From Lathyrus oleraceus (Eukaryota > Streptophyta > Magnoliopsida > Fabales > Fabaceae): a stretch of DNA of 64,000 nucleotides. Of this stretch, positions 35,191 to 45,925 are shown piece by piece. The first letter of the stretch is position 1. Every line of letters begins with the position of its first letter. The stretch lies in NCBI RefSeq assembly GCF_024323335.1, contig NC_066580.1:254858977-254922976 (forward strand), given 5' to 3'. The notes beneath the pieces were generated by a model. It was not told the DNA's origin. It searched no databases and saw only the letters and a program-made list of their open reading frames with translations. The translations under genes were made by a program, and so were the position numbers.

Positions 35191-36669
35191 ATACCACTAT
35201 GGGTCACCTTCACTACGTCTGCGATACTCACCACTGAATCTGCAACTGGGAAAGGAACCTCTTGACCCTTCTCAATCATGGTGGAGTTATACTTTTATGG
35301 CACAACTTTATCGGATGAGTAGGGGACGAGGCCTGCTAACCGTATAACCAACAGCGTTACCGATCTATTTTCTTTCTTGCTGCTTCTATCAAATTGAATA
35401 ACAACCCGCTTAGGGGTTTTGAATACCGACACAATGACGTTCACATCATCTCCCATATACCTTGACCGTTGAACCTGGATAACATTCTCATCCATCAACC
35501 TCTGAATATCGTTTTTAATAATTACACAGCCACGAGGATTCACACTGCAAATAACACAACCATCATGGTCATGTTCATAATGGCTCACCATGCACAAATT
35601 TTTGTGAATTTCCAACTAGAACCTATGGATACAGTGCACATCAAATACCCTGAAATTCCCAAGACAATCGTCTACCATGTTCATAGAAGCATTGCCATGA
35701 GCAGGCAACGAGTTGGCTTTAACATTCAGCACTCTATCCTCGAAGGACATCATACCACTTTTGACAAGCTTCTGAACTTCATACTTCAGAGGATAACCGT
35801 TCTTAATATCATGACCAGGAGCTCCCTAGTGAAAAGCATAATGCAAGTCAGGTCTGAACCACCATGACAATGGCTCAGGAATTTGAGGAGGGTTATTTGG
35901 TTGGATAAGATTCTTAACTTTCAAGGATAGGTACAGTTCTGCATATGTCATAGGAGTAGGGTCAAAAGAGACCTTCTTCCTGTCAAAGTTTTGATGATGA
36001 TTGTTGTTTTTGTAGTTGGTATGCTATTGCGGTTGTTGTTGTTGAATTGGAACTGATTGATTGATTGAATTATAAGAAAAGACTGGAATTACTGATGATA
36101 CTTGATGTTGATGTTGATGTTGATGAGACTGGGAATTCTTCCTCTCACGAGGCCTTCTCTGCCTCCCTACTGATACTGCATTAGTTTCTCCTTCCTTCTT
36201 TTTGGAGAAGCCGCCACCATACTTCTTACTTGTCAACGCTTCATCTTTGGATAAACGTCCTTCATGGACTCCTTCTTCCAATCTTATCCCCATATTTACC
36301 ATTTCGGTAAAACCATTAGGGGCACTTGCAATCATTCGTTCATAGTGAAATGAACTCAACATCTTTAAGAATATCTTAGTCATTTCCTTTTCCTCAAAGG
36401 ATGGACTAATCTGAGCGGCCAACTCCCTCAATCTTTGAGCATATTCCTTGAATATCTCTTTGTCCTTCTGAGACATCGACCTCAATTGATCTCTATCGGG
36501 CATCATATTACCATTGTACTTATATTGTTTGAAAAAGGCTTCGCCTAAGTCATTAGAAGTACAAACACTAGCACTGTCTAGGCCCACATACCATCTGAGG
36601 GAAACTCCAGTCAGACTATCTTGGAAGTAGTGAATAAGTAGCCGGTCGTTGTCGGTTTAAGTGGACATC
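35191..36669 (-). pseudogene. Gag of element B, cut by element F
   Basis: The capsid domain (DQLRSMSQKDKEIFKEYAQR, 36024-36669) is followed by a Gln/His-rich tail, a degenerate zinc knuckle with a stop in place of its Ser/Gln (near 35830), and the His/Cys segment HYEHDHDGCVICS (near 35550). The N-terminal half is absent because F starts at 36670, in the middle of the capsid segment that in A reads on through 14570. Several stops and frame changes are present. Confidence 0.82.
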
Positions 36670-38157
36670 TGATCGCGACTTAGTAAGTCTATTGGAATCG
36701 TGACTGCAAGTGCACAGTCGTATCACATAGTTTTAAAGATTATCGAACCCAAAGGACTAATAATCTAATGTACCGTTATCTAATTTTACTATGTAAATCT
36801 AAGGCTGAGGAATGTTCTAAGATTGTAGGGATGAAGAGAAATAACTATAACATGGACATAATATTTATAAAGATATTGAATAAAGGGAAATCGGTATGTA
36901 ACGCATAAAGCTTCGGGGATTCGATAGATAGTTGGTGTAATCTTAAAGATCAAAATATTCTTCAGTAGAAATTATTTATAAAAAAGGACTTTGTCTCACA
37001 ATCTCGTTTTTATTGACTCTGACCATACTCTTAAACCAGAATGCTTGGCTCTCGCGGTCTCATTATGAATTTAAAAGTAATTTTTTAATATGAATAAAGT
37101 CTAATTAATCCTAAAGCGCTTTCGTTGTGTTTAGGATTAATGCCTAGTTTCAACTATCCGGTTAAAGTCTCACACTCTCGTTTTTATTAACCGTAACATT
37201 TGTTTGCTTTGTACTCTCGTACGAAAAACAGTTTTGAATAAAACAAGAAACTAAAACCGGAAAATAATACTTTATAAAAGCCAACACCAATTATTTACGA
37301 ATCCTTCATTTTGACGGTCTTTACATACCGATACCTAGAGGTTTAGCCGGACATGGATCCAGTAATAGACATGGTATTCAGATAATTAAGCATACAATAA
37401 GGCATAAGTAATTAAAATGACAATTAAAATAAAAGCTGGAATAGAAATCGAGAACTTGGAATGAATCTTGATTCTTCAAATTAAACAATGTTGACAAGCT
37501 TTGGCAATCGAGTACACCATTACAATCAAATTCAGATGCTTAAACAATAAATTGCAATAGTCCCCGATGTGGAGAATCTATTGCTTTTTGAAAGTAAGAA
37601 ACTGCCTAAGAAAATCTAACCAAAAGAATCTAACTGGAAAAAAAGGCACCCACGTGAGAAAAACCGACCCTCCTTTATATACTTCCACTCTCCCTAATTG
37701 TAGAATTGGTTGGTTGAAAAAGTAAGTGGAAGTCATGGCTAAAAATGTGGATGTCGTGGCTAAAATGTTGGAGAGGAATAAGGGAGACTGGGTTGATGGC
37801 GACTGCCACAACCCTAATATGGTCTCTGTGGCGGGCGCCACCTTTTGTGGGATAAGCACCACCACTTTATAGCTTAGTGGCGGGTGTCACCACTCCCTTT
37901 AGGTCATGTGGCGGGCGCCACACATCCAAGGGATCGGCGCCACACGTCCATTTGGTGTGGTGAGCGCCATGCTTTCTATTTTTCTTCATTTTCTTCTCTT
38001 TTTCTTTCCGTTTTGCTATTTTTCACTTTGCTTGCCTATACATCTCTTATTTGATAAATACCTGAAATAAACATAAAATACTTCGTAATAATAAGTGTTA
38101 ATCAAGTAAAAAGCAATGCATATGAAGCCAAATATACGATACGTTTTCGCGTTATCA
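36670..38157 (-). repeat. 3' LTR of element F
   Basis: 1,488 bp, TGATCGCGAC ... GCGTTATCA on the plus strand. It has a TATATAAA box at 37674-37681 and GC-rich palindromes (GTGGCGGGCGCCAC) at about 37820-37985. The left edge interrupts B's gag, with ACATC (36665-36669) as the presumed half of the TSD. Confidence 0.78.
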
Positions 38158-38200
38158 AACTCCCTCATACTTAAACCTTTTCTTGTCCTCAAGCAAATGC
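38158..38200 (-). promoter_or_regulatory. Polypurine tract of F
   Basis: Sense GGACAAGAAAAGG, TTTAAGTATGAGGGAGTT, then LTR TGATAACGCG. Confidence 0.65.
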
Positions 38201-39504
38201 CGCATACATGAATAAAAAGTTTTGTAAAATCTGTGTAGCATATAATATCAAGACTCGTAAAAGACAGTTGCATTCAGATACTCATTCTAGTCTATAAACT
38301 CTACTTTGGTAAAAAAAATCTTCAAGAGGTACTAACTTCCCCACTAAGGGTATCGTTGGAACACATAGTCACAATAGTACAACCATAAGTCTCCCTCCTA
38401 TACAAACCAATCTGAATCATGTCTTCATACTTATGCCTGCCTTACTAAACCTTCTTTTTATCCTTTTTCATGCTGGCGCAATCACATTAAGCCCGTTATC
38501 CTTTCACATTCATAGCAAGATAATCTGTTAGTGACTATGATCTCATCATTATTTCTTTCTTTCTTTTTCGCACTTTGGCTCAAATAACAGTTAAAGATGG
38601 TTATACCGTTGGGCTAAATGACCGGGTGAGGGTCACCTAACTTAGAAGGAACAACATTTTTCATACATTTCGTCAATCTTTTTCTCTTTTAAGCCTGAGA
38701 TCATACACTTATTTGCATCGACTTCTCGTGTAGTGTGTGCTTAGGATGGTGCTTACTGCTAGATAAACTACTTAAGGAATTTTAAAGGATGAAATTTAAG
38801 GCTATGGCATGACAAGTACTCAAATTGATCTTATACTTGGGAGATTTAACGTGTTAAAATGATACCGATCTTGTAAAGTTTTTCCAAATCTCTATAATTC
38901 AACCTCAGTTTTATTTATAGGTTAGAATTTTCAAAAGATGTACTGTATCTCTAAGTCTAGATTTTTGAAAAAAAAATTGTATGGCTTAAGCAAATGGGTG
39001 AATTAGTAAATAACGGAAACCATGCATAAAGACTCGATAGCACATTGATATTTGACTCGACTGACACTTACGAAAAATAAAATAACAAAAGGAAATAACA
39101 ATAATTTAAATCTACCTAGAAAGCGATAAATAAAAGCGGTAAAGCTTCCTCCCCCATACTTAAACCGTGCATTATCCCCAATGCAACAACATAAGATAGG
39201 AAAGAAAGGTAGAACCTAGGTAGCCTGCTACTGGCGCCTTCTGCCATATGTTCGTGCACGTCCACCATTTCCAGGCTGGGGATGTGGCGTATAGTCTTGT
39301 AGATCTTCCACACGCACTGTCAATGCTGTCATTTCATCGATCAAGCCAGACATGTTCTGTTCGGTTCTGAAAGTGTAGTCGTGCTAATCATGTTGCATCT
39401 GGAGAAGTATTTGCAACATTTCTATTTGTTGAGCTTCCATGTTTTGGATTTGTAGGTCGCGCTGAGGGTCTAGTTCGGTACGCCGCAGTAGTTCAGCATA
39501 TATC
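38201..39504 (-). other. Non-coding 3' region of F
   Basis: No ORF matching a known family. It contains a second PPT-like GTTTAAGTATGGGGGAGG on the minus strand near 39150 and a conserved GGGGATAATGCAC segment. Short frames look accidental. Confidence 0.5.
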
Positions 39505-40591
39505 TCATCGAGTTGCAGGTGCCACATTTCTTATTTTGGGTCTTTGGCTGGATGATGTACCTGCAACATTTTCAGATGACATGTGTGTGGTGTGTGGGTG
39601 TGTGTCAGTAGCGGGGGCAGCTTGCTCCAGAATATAATCCTCATTGGTGTCCCTGCCAGCAGCTACATTCTCAGGAATATGGGCGGGGAATTGGTCAGGT
39701 ACCAGATCATTAATATAACAATAATTTTCCGGGTTATGCACATCTGTGCGAATTGGATTTGGGAGGATGAAATCTTGTAAGACATTATTTGCAATTATTA
39801 GATTAAACTTACCGTCTCGCCTTCGTTTTACCAATTTCATTCTCCTCTCCAAGTCAATGTCAATGACATGATGCAGTAGAGGGGTTAGTTGGGAGAATTT
39901 TTCTTCGAGTCCTAGGACTCTGGCTATGGATAACCTCCCAAAATAATTGGCCCTCTCTTCGCATTGATAATGGCCTACATGTGAGAGAACATAAAAGGGA
40001 CGCTATTTACCTTTTGTGGCAGAAAAGTGGCGAACAGATAAAAGAGTTCTTTTTCGTTCACCTTGTTAGAGTTTGCTCGGCCAAAAATGGTGGATGCCAA
40101 TATTTGGCGGAAATATCGAATAGCCGAGTTGTGAATTAAAGTGGAACTGTTTCCCTCAAAACTATGGGTTACTGTACCTGTTATTGCCCTCTAAAATGGT
40201 TGAAAGGCACGTTGCCAACCCTCAGTATCTGGGACCTCACTTACTACACCATCCCCATGGGGAAATTCTAGCAATTTATGTTGAACAAGCGAAACTGGAC
40301 AGTCCCACTGGAACAATTTGTGTTAGGTGTGGGACTAAAAATTAACGAACTTAGGAATTCTAGTGTTAATTGAGCATAGACAAGATCCTTAAAAGATAGG
40401 AAATAATTTAAACATAAAGTGTCTAGCATATGGTTAACACTATCTAAAATTCCTAAGGCTAATAAGTAGGGTTCATCGACGTACCTTGTTGATTCGATTT
40501 TTCTTGCGCTTAGAGCCATGTAAGTCCCTTCCTGTATTTCACCTGGTTCTCCGTTTCTGAACAATAATTTGTATTCCCTCATTTGTGCCAT
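39505..40591 (-). pseudogene. Env-like / putative plant transposon protein relic 1 of F
   Basis: It starts with ATG at 40591 (MAQMREYKLLFRNGEPGEI). In order: TRYVDEPYLLALGI, the LVYAQLTLEFLSSL segment typical of the plant transposon-protein family found in Athila-type env-like genes, VQFRLFN, then in other frames YFRQILASTIFGR, and finally a Thr/Ala-rich tail stopping at 39505. Stops and frameshifts separate the blocks. Function of this family is unknown. A TATATAAA box lies about 100 bp upstream (40692-40699), and a GC-palindrome cluster like the one in F's LTR lies further upstream. Confidence 0.65.
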
Positions 40592-41335
40592 GACTGAATT
40601 TCACACTGCTCGTGTAATGTAGTAACAATATAGGAAAAGAGAAGAGAATTATGCTTATGAGAGGTGTGGTTTTGTGAGATTATGTTGGTGGTTTATATAG
40701 AGGTGGTTGTGGTTGGGAATTGATGAATGAAATAAATTTTATTTAATGGTTTTCAATGTCGCGGTCAAAGGATGCGAGAGTGGTTGAAGAGCTTTAATAC
40801 AATGTCCAGCATGTAAGGGATAAGGCAATTAAAGTAATCATGTGACAATAATATAGAGTGCGCGTGAGTGTTAATGTAGTGGTTGGCGCCACTTTTTATG
40901 TGTGTGGCGGGCGCCACCAAGAGCTTGTGGCGGGCGCCACAGTGTTCACATGGGCGCCACAACCTGTGTGTGGCAGGCACCACATGCAGTGTTGTGTGTT
41001 CCCATGTGTGAATGTTTATAGATTCTTAGCTTCTGCAAACTATCTTTGACCATATCTTTTCCATGTGAATTTTAATTGACTAGCATTAAATAGTGGTTGT
41101 ATAATTCGATAGAAGAAAACCAACATAATATATAGAAGTAGGACTGAGAAACAAGATATGGTAAAATGACATTAAAACGCAAAATTGAAAAATAAAAGGA
41201 TGAGGTAGACATGAAAAGATGATATAATTCGTCTACTGGAATACAAAGAAATAAAAATTCCCAATGTGTAAAACAATAATAAAATTCCAAAGATAAAATA
41301 AAATAAGATCAGTAAATCGATAATATTCAAATAAA
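40592..41335 (-). promoter_or_regulatory. Spacer between env-like relics with LTR-like promoter features
   Basis: TATATAAA at 40692-40699 on the minus strand and four or five GGCGCCAC-type palindromes at 40884-40983. The same two features occur in the same order in F's LTR (37674 and 37820-37985). No coding sequence. Confidence 0.5.
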
Positions 41336-42392
41336 TTAGCCATTACGACGACTGCTGGTAGGAGGAGCGAACGAGTAGAAGTGTTGGTAGATATGATCCA
41401 GGTTCTCAGTCACTACATCCATAAAGTCGTGGAATTCCACGCGCAAAATGCTCAGCTCTCCTCTCACGTTGGTGACGTCTGCCTGGACAACTTCGATGGC
41501 AACAACATTATCGGTAAGAGGCGCATCAGGTATAGCTGGGATGTGTGATTCAGCGTCAGAGAAAAAATTATCATAGTGGTCATAGATTTGGGGTGTCTCT
41601 AGAGGAGAAGGTGGTGCATCTGGTGGTCCATCCAAATCATAGAGCCAGTTGTTCCTATCATGTACACTCGTCCTATGGTTTGGCTGGGTAAATAGGTGTA
41701 CTACTTGGCGGTTAATTAGAAGTTTAAACACATTTGGGCATAGGTTCCTAATGATACTAGTGTTGAAACAGAATTGGATATTCATTGGTCGTATAAGTCT
41801 GATAAGTGGATGTCTCAGTCCAATGGCATTTGCTATCATGGTCACTAAGCCCCCCCGCTAAGATTGGTCATGGTCATCCTGTGTTATATGGTCCAAATTA
41901 GGTATCATAAATGTAGTGGCGTTAACAGGTTGGGCCTGTGATGCACAGTACATTATAAAGAGTTCGTCTTTGGACACGAAGGTTATGTTCTGTTCCTTTT
42001 CGAAATAAGGTGTGACCTAGGATCTTATGAAAGTAACGAATGACAGGGTTATGGATGTTCTCGGAATGCATGAGATCTGGCTCGGAATGGTTGTTTCCTG
42101 TGATGCTACCCCAAAAGTAATATAATTCAAGGTCTACAAGCCTATCTTCCTAGGTAATGGTAAATGTATCATGACCATTAGGGCATCCTAGGAGTTAAGC
42201 TATTTCTCTATGAGTGTAGCGGTACTCAATATCAAACAACCTAAAGGTGATGAGGCCTTTGTTAAATCCCATACCATGGTTTGGCAGGTAAACTAGGGAG
42301 CTTAAGAATTCTAAAGTCAACCTACGATAGGAACTAAATTTTCTTTTGATAGTGAAGGTGTCCCGCTGTTACCACAAGAAAGTAGTAAGGCA
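41336..42392 (-). pseudogene. Env-like / putative plant transposon protein relic 2 of F, 5'-truncated
   Basis: Homologous in layout to relic 1: SSYRRLTLEFLSSL, ITFRLFDIEYRYTHREIA, NPVIRYFHKILGHTLF, then the frame from 41845 with NIQFCFNTSIIRN and an acidic tail ending VTENLDHIYQHFY. At least five stops interrupt it. The N-terminus is removed by element E at about 42393. It is a second paralogue and not part of relic 1, since the core blocks occur in both. Confidence 0.65.
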
Positions 42393-43417
42393 TGTTGAAG
42401 GAGTAATTAATGAAAGCGCCTTATGGATTTAAGGATTATACCTTACCAAGGGGATGTTTGAAAGAAAAGTTGAGTCCAAGATAAGCAAGAGCTAGGAAAA
42501 CCACAAGTTACCAGAAGATGAAATCGACGGAAGAAGAAAGCTGGGTCGAAATCCGTTATGTAGACTAAACCAGAGACTGAGACTTAAGAAGTTCTTGATT
42601 GTATCGGACACATAGGGGATGGTCTCGAAATAAGTACCTGAGCGGGATAAGTTTGAAATTTAAAATGACTAGCAGTTACAAGGAGAACGAGCGCCAAAGA
42701 TATGGAGCAGTTTTTAGATTGTGTAGCACGACGTATATCTACAGACGGTTATTTTTGGAGTAGTTTTTCCTGTAGACAGTCTCTTTAGTTCATTATAAAT
42801 AGGGGATCCTACGGAGGACTCCGGGGTCTTCACTTTGTACCAAAATCACTTGTAAAAAAATTCACATTCCTAGCGCGAGGAAGCAAGAGTTTTTCAAGAG
42901 TGCTATGTACGTGAATCACCACATTTACTTCAATGCAATTTCTTTATTTTTCAATTGTTCCCGTTGAACACTTTGTTTTAATTTCGTTTACGTTTGAATT
43001 GTCCTTTTATGTTGTCGTCTACGCCGTCGACACTAATTCTATTATGATAATAGAATTCACCAAAAGCATGTTCGTTGTGTATGTCTTTTGAATGTTATAG
43101 TGTTGTCGGTCACGAGTCACCCATAGTCTATAGCATCATCATTTTGTGTGGAAAAACCTTTGCTTGTTCAATATTTTATCAGAAGCCATTTTTCACAAAG
43201 TTAATAGTCCGTCGATTTGAACGAGTTACCTAGTTATATTAGCACATGTCTTAGGATCAACTGGTCGATCCTACAAGTAACCCTTAGTTTTAGGCTTAGG
43301 GAGGACCAACAATTGTTTACCAATTTCCACAGAAAACAAAATGGCACGCCCAGTGGGACAAGTGCTAGTGTAGTTACGCAATTGCATGAAACTTAGAAGT
43401 GGCAAACTATATAGTAG
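42393..43417 (+). mobile_element. Element E, 5' LTR and start of internal region (truncated by D)
   Basis: A plus-strand LTR of about 946 bp, from TGTTGAAGG (42393, start least certain) to AAAACA (43338). TATAAATA is at 42794-42801, and two to three bases after the LTR comes TGGCACGCCCAGTGGGAC (43342-43359), which fits a PBS. Internal sequence stops at 43417, where complex D begins. Family not identified; the PBS differs from the Ogre type. Confidence 0.6.
43342..43359 (+). promoter_or_regulatory. PBS-like site of E
   Basis: TGGCACGCCCAGTGGGAC just downstream of the LTR end; begins with the TGG that pairs with a tRNA CCA end. I could not name the tRNA. Confidence 0.5.
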
Positions 43418-44367
43418 TGTCGCATTACGCCAAAAATTGGCGGGAAACGAAAACAACAGAGCCGCCACCGTGCGTTATTTATCCCAAAAGAGGGAAAGGA
43501 AACGCTCGAAGTAAACCTGGAAAGGACATGGTCTCGCGACCAAAGAGAATGGGATCGGGAGTCGGTTATGCGTAGGGAAGGTATTAGCACCCCTATGCAT
43601 CCTTCGTACTCGACGGGATCCACGCACAAAAGGAAGGAATATGGTTGCTAAACACTGCTCAAACAAACATCAAACATTGGCTGAAAGAGACACAAGAAAA
43701 CAAACAAAACTGACTCGGCAGGATATCGCATCCTGGGCCTACGTAGTCTATCAGGCATAGACATCAGAGTCGACGTAGTTCGGACAAGGGGAAACGTGCT
43801 CGCTAGGATGTCGCATCCTATGCATACGTATCTTCTTGGACTAAGAAGAATCAGAGCATCTGTAGCTCGGCTAACACAAACAAACAAAACAACACAGGAA
43901 ATCGACTGCCAATCGCTGGGCTTACGTCAAACTCCACACAAAAACAGGCAAACATGGAATCCGAATGCCAATCGCTGGTCTTACATCAGACTCCGAACCA
44001 AACACACGCACACTGGAAACCAAATGCCAATCGCTGGGCTTACATCGGACTCCAAGCACACAACAAGAGGATACGGAATGCCAATCGTTGGGCTTACATC
44101 CATCTCCTAACACACACAAAGACGAAACAAAAAGGGCGCCCGGAGAGATCAGCTCATCTCCTGCCTACGTACCTCATCTGGTATGAGGATCAGGGCGACG
44201 TAGTTCCCCTACGCAGGGACAAAGGACTAGCCTAACCAGATAATAAAGGGAGACACAACTAGGGAGACTACGACTCGAGCCTAGATGTTATCATGCATAT
44301 CATCCCTAAGTTAAGGTTGCTATCTAACTTGCACAGGGAGCAAGCTATCCTAAACAGCACGAGCAAA
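43418..44367 (-). repeat. Truncated LTR copy 1 of D
   Basis: The first 950 bp (U5 side in sense) of the D LTR. It fuses near 44367-44370 to internal sequence that in the other copy begins at 57965, so about 3.9 kb of LTR plus the 3' UTR and pol of the left element have been deleted. It contains hairpin modules at 43720-43870 and 44142-44205. Confidence 0.85.
43909..44100. repeat. LTR minisatellite in D, four units (copy 1)
   Basis: Core TGCCAATCGCTGGGCTTACA, homologous to the A LTR minisatellite. Equivalent arrays are at about 47650-47842 and 61245-61436. Confidence 0.8.
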
Positions 44368-44369
44368 AG

Positions 44370-44632
44370 GAGATCAGGAGGATAATCACTTTTGAGGTCG
44401 GAACCAAGTGAATCAAAAGGAAAGAGAACGAAAAAAAGCATTGCCATTTTTATTTTTAAAACTGCAAAAATAAGTGAAAAACAGGGAACACCGCTTTTAA
44501 TCACAAAAACATCCATTTATTACTGATGCAAAAATGTTGCAAAATGAAACACATGAGGTGGCCCTTACAATGGACCAGTACGTTTGGGGAAAAACGTATG
44601 GCTTTCATGCAAACAAAATCAAGCCAGAAATA
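44370..44632 (-). other. Putative pol intron and linker of the left D element
   Basis: Homologous to 57965-58226. Contains the acceptor-like CACTTATTTTTGCAG (sense). Only the start of the pro-RT linker remains before the deletion junction. Confidence 0.45.
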
Positions 44633-45925
44633 CTACACTTCCGGATGAGTGACAGTGATGCTTTTGGAGGCTTTCCAGTCGCCTGGTATGCACGCCATTA
44701 TCCACAACTCGAGCTCGCGGTCACAGTCGATCTCTTCACTCACTGAACAAGCATGACCAGGATCCAGCATTCCTGCACTGACAAATGTATACGGTAGACG
44801 ACGTCCTCTGTTTGGTCTAGACGACTCTTGATCCGGCTGATAACCGACCCCGAACATGTCTGCCTTTACCACTATGTCAATGATCCTGCCCCAGCCTTGG
44901 GCCTCTTGGTTCTTCACCACCTCTAGGGCTTGTTTATAAGAAGAAATGGACAGCTTCTTCTCTTTCTCAGCAACAAGGGCATTCTCCACCTTGACGGTTT
45001 CAACTGCCTGACTTGGTGTTTCAAATTTTTCACTGTCCGCTTCTACTTCCATCATCCTCTGGGTCGTATCCCCCTTCAATACACACCCCTCTGTGGTGAC
45101 GGCCGTACAACAATTATCAATACTAGGGAAAGCTCCCTCCTTCATCAGAGGTTTTGGGACCACAGACATTGGAACTTTTAACTGATCCTCGTCAGTCACC
45201 TCCACTCCTCTCTTGTCCTTTTTCACCATCTTCCCTTTTATAGGACCCTTCCTGGGTACGGGGTTGACCTCGCCCTTCATTATCTGCGTCAAGTTGATGG
45301 TCTTGGAGTCCACCATATCTTGGACGACATGTTTGAAAGCTCTACAACCCTCAATGTTGTGTCCGAGTGCCCCAGAATGGAAATCGCACTTAGCATTCTC
45401 ATCATAGTGTGCAGGCCTCCGCTGCCGTTCCATGAGAATCAATATCCTTGGCCGGACTAACCCCAGATCCCTCAACCTTTTGAACAGAAGAGTATAAGTC
45501 ACAGGTGGCCCATCAAACTGACGATCCTCCTTCTTCTTCTTCACTTGGCTCTTAGCTTTCGGTGCTTTCTGTTGAGGTGGCGGTTGTTGATGTTGAGCAG
45601 GTGGATTACCAACAGGAGTGCTTACAGCGGTAGCGTAAGGGTGATAACGATCCTTACCGCGTTCTTTCTTTGTCTCCACACCTCCTGATTCAACTTCCTT
45701 TTTGAGCGGACCACTGCCAGATGGTTTCTTTGCTGCTGTGCCAGAGGGGTTGTTTGCTTCTGATGACGGAGCCTTTCCCTGAACTTTCTCCTTGATCATC
45801 CAGCCTTCAATCCTTTCCAATCTCTCAGCCATGGCTTTCTGTCCCAAGGCAAGCCCTTGCACAACACTGAATAACTCCCTCATCATCTCTTTCATTTCAA
45901 GAATGTCGACGTTGGGTGGATCCAT
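44633..45925 (-). CDS. Reduced Gag-Pro protein of D, left copy (430 codons)
   Basis: Gag-derived but lacking two domains. ATG is at 45925 (MDPPN); upstream residues RYPARINKSKL match the region before the A gag start. Residues 1-45 are coiled-coil-like (MKEMMRELFSVVQG), followed by a Ser/Lys-rich and Gln/Pro-rich linker, FDGPPVTYTLLFKRLRDLGLV, a zinc-knuckle-like C-x2-H-x5-H-x4-C (CDFHSGALGHNIEGC), and a C-terminal part with AQGWGRIIDIV and MFGVGYQP that resembles the pro-RT linker. The capsid core (the HYFQDSL...WY region) and the protease DTG are absent, yet the frame is open throughout. The second copy (58227-59519) differs at about nine residues. Whether it is translated is unknown. Confidence 0.75.
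   Translation of the reverse strand: MDPPNVDILEMKEMMRELFSVVQGLALGQKAMAERLERIEGWMIKEKVQGKAPSSEANNPSGTAAKKPSGSGPLKKEVESGGVETKKERGKDRYHPYATAVSTPVGNPPAQHQQPPPQQKAPKAKSQVKKKKEDRQFDGPPVTYTLLFKRLRDLGLVRPRILILMERQRRPAHYDENAKCDFHSGALGHNIEGCRAFKHVVQDMVDSKTINLTQIMKGEVNPVPRKGPIKGKMVKKDKRGVEVTDEDQLKVPMSVVPKPLMKEGAFPSIDNCCTAVTTEGCVLKGDTTQRMMEVEADSEKFETPSQAVETVKVENALVAEKEKKLSISSYKQALEVVKNQEAQGWGRIIDIVVKADMFGVGYQPDQESSRPNRGRRLPYTFVSAGMLDPGHACSVSEEIDCDRELELWIMACIPGDWKASKSITVTHPEV

Larger units (their letters stand above)
36670..42392 (-). mobile_element. Element F, Athila-like LTR retrotransposon (3' part only)
   Basis: In sense: env-like relic 2, a promoter-like spacer, env-like relic 1, non-coding sequence, PPT and 3' LTR. 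The placement of env-like genes downstream of a (not visible) pol, and the GGTTTAAGTATGGGGGAGG-type sequence after them (about 39145-39175), fit the Athila lineage. It is cut by element E at about 42393, so gag and pol lie outside the window or are lost. Confidence 0.6.
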
